8,996 bases of DNA. It comes from Bradyrhizobium sp. (GTDB lineage: Bacteria; Pseudomonadota; Alphaproteobacteria; Rhizobiales; Xanthobacteraceae). Positions 6,916-8,996 of this stretch are shown here, in pieces. Location of the stretch: the NCBI GenBank assembly GCA_025960445.1, contig JAICIT010000063.1, positions 1 to 8,996 of the forward strand, read 5' to 3'. The notes below the pieces were generated by a model. The model worked only from the letters and a program-made list of their open reading frames with translations. It did no database searches and was not told where the DNA came from. Positions within the stretch are counted from its first letter, which is position 1, and each line of letters opens with the position of its first letter. A program made the position numbers and the translations under genes.

Positions 6916-8789
6916 GCCGCGGTCGGCTCGATATAGCGCGGAAAGACGGGGACGGGCGCGGGAAGCACGGTGCCGGGTTTAATCCGTCTGCCCAGCGCGG
7001 CAAAGTTGCGTGACGCGGTCTCGTTGGGGATGCCCAGGAGGTCGAGCAGCTTCGCGGACGCAGCGGGCATCGCGGGCTGGGCTAAAATGGCGATTTGCCG
7101 AACAACTTCGGCGGTCACGTAAAGTACGGTTGCCTGACGTTGCGGATCGGTCTTCGCCAATGCCCACGGCGCCTCGCCCGCGAAATAACGGTTCGCTTCG
7201 GCCACCACCGACCAAGCAGCATTGAGCGCCTGGTGAATCTGCTGGGTTGCCATTGCGCTCCGCGCCAGCCCGATCATCCCGTCCGCTTGCGCCAGAATGG
7301 TTTTGTCGCTGTCGCTGAAGGGACCCGGGTCCGGCAGCACGCCCTGATACTGCTTCGCGATCATGGACAGCGAGCGTTGCGCCAGATTGCCGAAATCATT
7401 GGCGAGATCTGCGTTGATGCGTGCCACGATCGCTTCGTGGTTATAGCTGCCGTCCTGTCCGAACGGCACCTCTCGCAGGAAAAAGTAGCGCATCTGGTCG
7501 ACGCCGTATTGTTCTGCCAGGTTGAAGGGATCCACGACGTTGCCGACAGATTTCGACATCTTCTCGCCCCTGTTGAACAGGAAGCCGTGGGCATAGACGC
7601 GCTTCTGAACGGGAATTCCGGCTGACATCAGAAATGCCGGCCAATACACCGCATGAAAGCGGATGATATCTTTGCCGATGATATGCACGTCGGCAGGCCA
7701 ATAGTGCCAGTTCGGGTCGTCCTCATCGGGAAAGCCGACTCCGGTGATGTAGTTCGTCAAGGCGTCGAGCCATACATACATGACGTGTTCGGGATCATCG
7801 GGAACCTGCACGCCCCAATCGAAAGTAGTGCGCGAAATCGACAGATCCCTCAGACCGCCTTTGACGAAACTTATGACTTCATTCTTGCGGGAGTCAGGCC
7901 CTATGAAATCCGGCTGGTTTTGGTAGAGCGTCAGAAGCTTGTCCTGATACGCAGACAATCTAAAGAAGTAACTCTTCTCCTCAACCCATTCGACCGCTGT
8001 GCCCTGCGGCCCCCTTCGCACGTTGTCTTCGCCGAGGACCGTTTCCTCTTCGCTGTAGTAGGCTTCGTCACGCACCGAATACCAGCCGGCATAGCTATCG
8101 AGGTAGATGTCGCCATTATCCGCGATCCGCTTCCAGATCTCCTGGCTGGAGCGATGGTGCTGTTGTTCAGTGGTCCGGATGAAACGGTCGAACGAGACGT
8201 TCAGGCGCTCGTCCATGTCTTTGAAGCGCTGAGCGTTCCGGGTCGCGACTTCGATAGTCGGCAGCTTTTCAAGTTCTGCGGTCTGGACCATTTTCAGGCC
8301 GTGCTCGTCGGTTCCGGTGAGGAAAAATACATCCTTGCCATCGAGTCGCTGAAAACGCGCCAGCGCATCGGTCGCGATCGCCTCATAGGCATGACCGATA
8401 TGCGGCACGCCGTTCGGATATGCGATGGCGGTCGTAATGTAGAACGAGTTTCTTTGCGATGCGGTCGGCGAGCCTGGCAATCGCGCCGGCTGTGTGCGAA
8501 TAGGCTCTCCGCTTTTTCCCCTTCCCGTATCAGAGCGCTTTCTTGAGACCCTCGTTTTCTTTGAAGTCGAGAGCCCCTTAGCCGGTCGGGCTTTCTTCGG
8601 CGATTTTCTTATTGGGTTTTTTGAAGCTGTCTTCGTGGGCGAGGTCTTCTTTGCCTTGCCCCTCTTCGTCTGAGTGGTTCTCTTCACGCGTTTCTTCGGC
8701 GCAGCCGCTTTGGCGGCGGCACGGCGCGATTTGCGGGTCTTCTTGCCGCTGCGTTTCCTGGCAGTTTTCTTGCTGGCGATTGCCACCAC
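6912..8789 (-). CDS. metG: Methionyl-tRNA synthetase with long lysine/arginine-rich N-terminal extension
   Basis: This enzyme charges tRNA-Met with methionine using ATP. It is a class I synthetase: [20 protein letters not shown] carries the HIGH motif (His130-His133), and KMSKS is at 410-414 in [15 protein letters not shown]. The core from about residue 114 to 625 is about 510 aa, a normal length for alphaproteobacterial MetRS. It has no C-terminal EMAPII-like tRNA-binding domain. The connective-peptide region ([14 protein letters not shown], about 236-249) lacks zinc-binding cysteines, and I see no cysteine in the entire protein. Unusual is the N-terminal stretch of about 113 residues: 38 of the first 92 are Lys or Arg, with no acidic residue before Asp87. 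AAGGA at 8797-8793 precedes tandem GTG codons (8789 and 8786) and no methionine occurs later in the extension, which supports its translation. It follows holB and overlaps tatD. Confidence 0.94.
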   Translation of the reverse strand: MVAIASKKTARKRSGKKTRKSRRAAAKAAAPKKRVKRTTQTKRGKAKKTSPTKTASKNPIRKSPKKARPAKGLSTSKKTRVSRKRSDTGRGKSGEPIRTQPARLPGSPTASQRNSFYITTAIAYPNGVPHIGHAYEAIATDALARFQRLDGKDVFFLTGTDEHGLKMVQTAELEKLPTIEVATRNAQRFKDMDERLNVSFDRFIRTTEQQHHRSSQEIWKRIADNGDIYLDSYAGWYSVRDEAYYSEEETVLGEDNVRRGPQGTAVEWVEEKSYFFRLSAYQDKLLTLYQNQPDFIGPDSRKNEVISFVKGGLRDLSISRTTFDWGVQVPDDPEHVMYVWLDALTNYITGVGFPDEDDPNWHYWPADVHIIGKDIIRFHAVYWPAFLMSAGIPVQKRVYAHGFLFNRGEKMSKSVGNVVDPFNLAEQYGVDQMRYFFLREVPFGQDGSYNHEAIVARINADLANDFGNLAQRSLSMIAKQYQGVLPDPGPFSDSDKTILAQADGMIGLARSAMATQQIHQALNAAWSVVAEANRYFAGEAPWALAKTDPQRQATVLYVTAEVVRQIAILAQPAMPAASAKLLDLLGIPNETASRNFAALGRRIKPGTVLPAPVPVFPRYIEPTAA

Positions 8790-8792
8790 AAT

Positions 8793-8797
8793 TCCTT
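8793..8797 (-). promoter_or_regulatory. Ribosome-binding site of metG
   Basis: On the minus strand AAGGA lies 3 bases before GTG 8789 and 6 bases before GTG 8786. The spacing favours the second GTG, though the two differ by one residue. Its placement directly ahead of the basic extension argues that the extension is part of the protein. Confidence 0.6.
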
Positions 8798-8842
8798 TTA
8801 GTGCTCAACAATATTGCTGGGGGCTGACCGCCGGCGGGGCGC

Positions 8843-8996
8843 CTAACGCGTCGCTTCCGCGAGCAGACCGAACACGGAGAAAACCAGAGGTTTGCGCTCC
8901 AGATTGTATTCCGCGGTGTCGCGTGCGGCGCGATTAATCTTTTCCCACACCTCCGCCAGCCGTGCAAGGCGGGGAAGGTTTGCGTCGGCTTGGTCG
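8843..8996 (-). CDS. holB: DNA polymerase III delta' subunit, C-terminal end, truncated by window edge
   Basis: Only the last 50 codons are in view, in the minus-strand frame ending in TAG at 8845-8843. The translation reads DQADANLPRLARLAEVWEKI, then NRAARDTAEYN, and ends LERKPLVFSVFGLLAEATR. This tail matches what I recall of alphaproteobacterial HolB C-termini (a helix, then NLERKPLVFSVFG). Delta' is part of the clamp-loader complex that places the sliding clamp on DNA. The gene order tmk-holB-metG-tatD is common in this bacterial group, which supports the call. The 53-base gap to metG includes the palindrome CCGCCGGCGG (8828-8837) and the metG ribosome-binding site, with no clear terminator, so read-through into metG is likely. 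Confidence 0.85.
   Translation of the reverse strand, partial: DQADANLPRLARLAEVWEKINRAARDTAEYNLERKPLVFSVFGLLAEATR

Noticed and set aside
7653..8546. 297-codon plus-strand open frame opposite metG
   Set aside because: It is the antisense shadow of the MetRS core, which carries HIGH and KMSKS motifs.
8828..8837. Palindrome CCGCCGGCGG between holB and metG as a terminator
   Set aside because: There is no loop and no T-run after it, and the GC-rich composition makes such palindromes frequent.
8578..8967. 129-codon minus-strand open frame overlapping the start of metG and the end of holB
   Set aside because: It is a different frame from both real genes. The HolB tail and the MetRS extension explain the same bases better.

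Overview
The window looks like a chromosomal segment of a Rhizobiales alphaproteobacterium, probably near Bradyrhizobium, Rhodopseudomonas or Afipia. The basis is protein-level resemblance (a HolB tail ending in a conserved LERKPLVFSVFGLLAE-type sequence, a cysteine-free alphaproteobacterial MetRS, rhizobial-type nitrile hydratase genes), the GC-rich coding sequence and the gene order holB-metG-tatD-MBL hydrolase. The genus is an inference and was not tested by a search.

Layout. Positions 1-1528 (minus strand) carry a tightly coupled nitrile hydratase operon: alpha subunit, beta subunit, then an accessory/activator protein that runs off the left edge. Both junctions are one-base TGATG stop/start overlaps. 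The alpha subunit has the CTLCSC metal-binding motif of cobalt-type enzymes and a histidine-rich N-terminus. A 194-base divergent region follows. On the plus strand come a secreted, probably outer-membrane beta-barrel protein of unknown function (1723-2484), a crotonase-fold enoyl-CoA hydratase/isomerase-like protein (about 2525-3328), a 299-base intergenic stretch with an AT-rich island, and an AMP-forming acyl-CoA synthetase (3628-5277).

From 5312 to the right edge the minus strand carries a housekeeping run, transcribed right to left: the 3' end of holB (DNA polymerase III delta'), metG (methionyl-tRNA synthetase), tatD (metal-dependent DNase) and a PhnP-like MBL-fold hydrolase. metG/tatD overlap by GTGA and tatD/MBL by ATGA, so these three are probably translationally coupled. 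This run meets the acyl-CoA synthetase tail to tail across only 34 bases.

How it may work together. Nitrile hydratase converts nitriles to amides. An amidase, not present here, would give carboxylic acids, which the acyl-CoA synthetase could activate and the crotonase could process further. The outer-membrane protein could serve substrate entry. This catabolic reading rests only on neighbourhood and is a hypothesis.

The most unusual single item is metG. It has an in-frame extension of roughly 110 residues ahead of the catalytic core that is extremely rich in lysine and arginine and has no acidic residue before position 87. A ribosome-binding site lies directly before it. I do not see a clearly new multi-gene system, CRISPR array, insertion sequence, tRNA or rRNA in the window.
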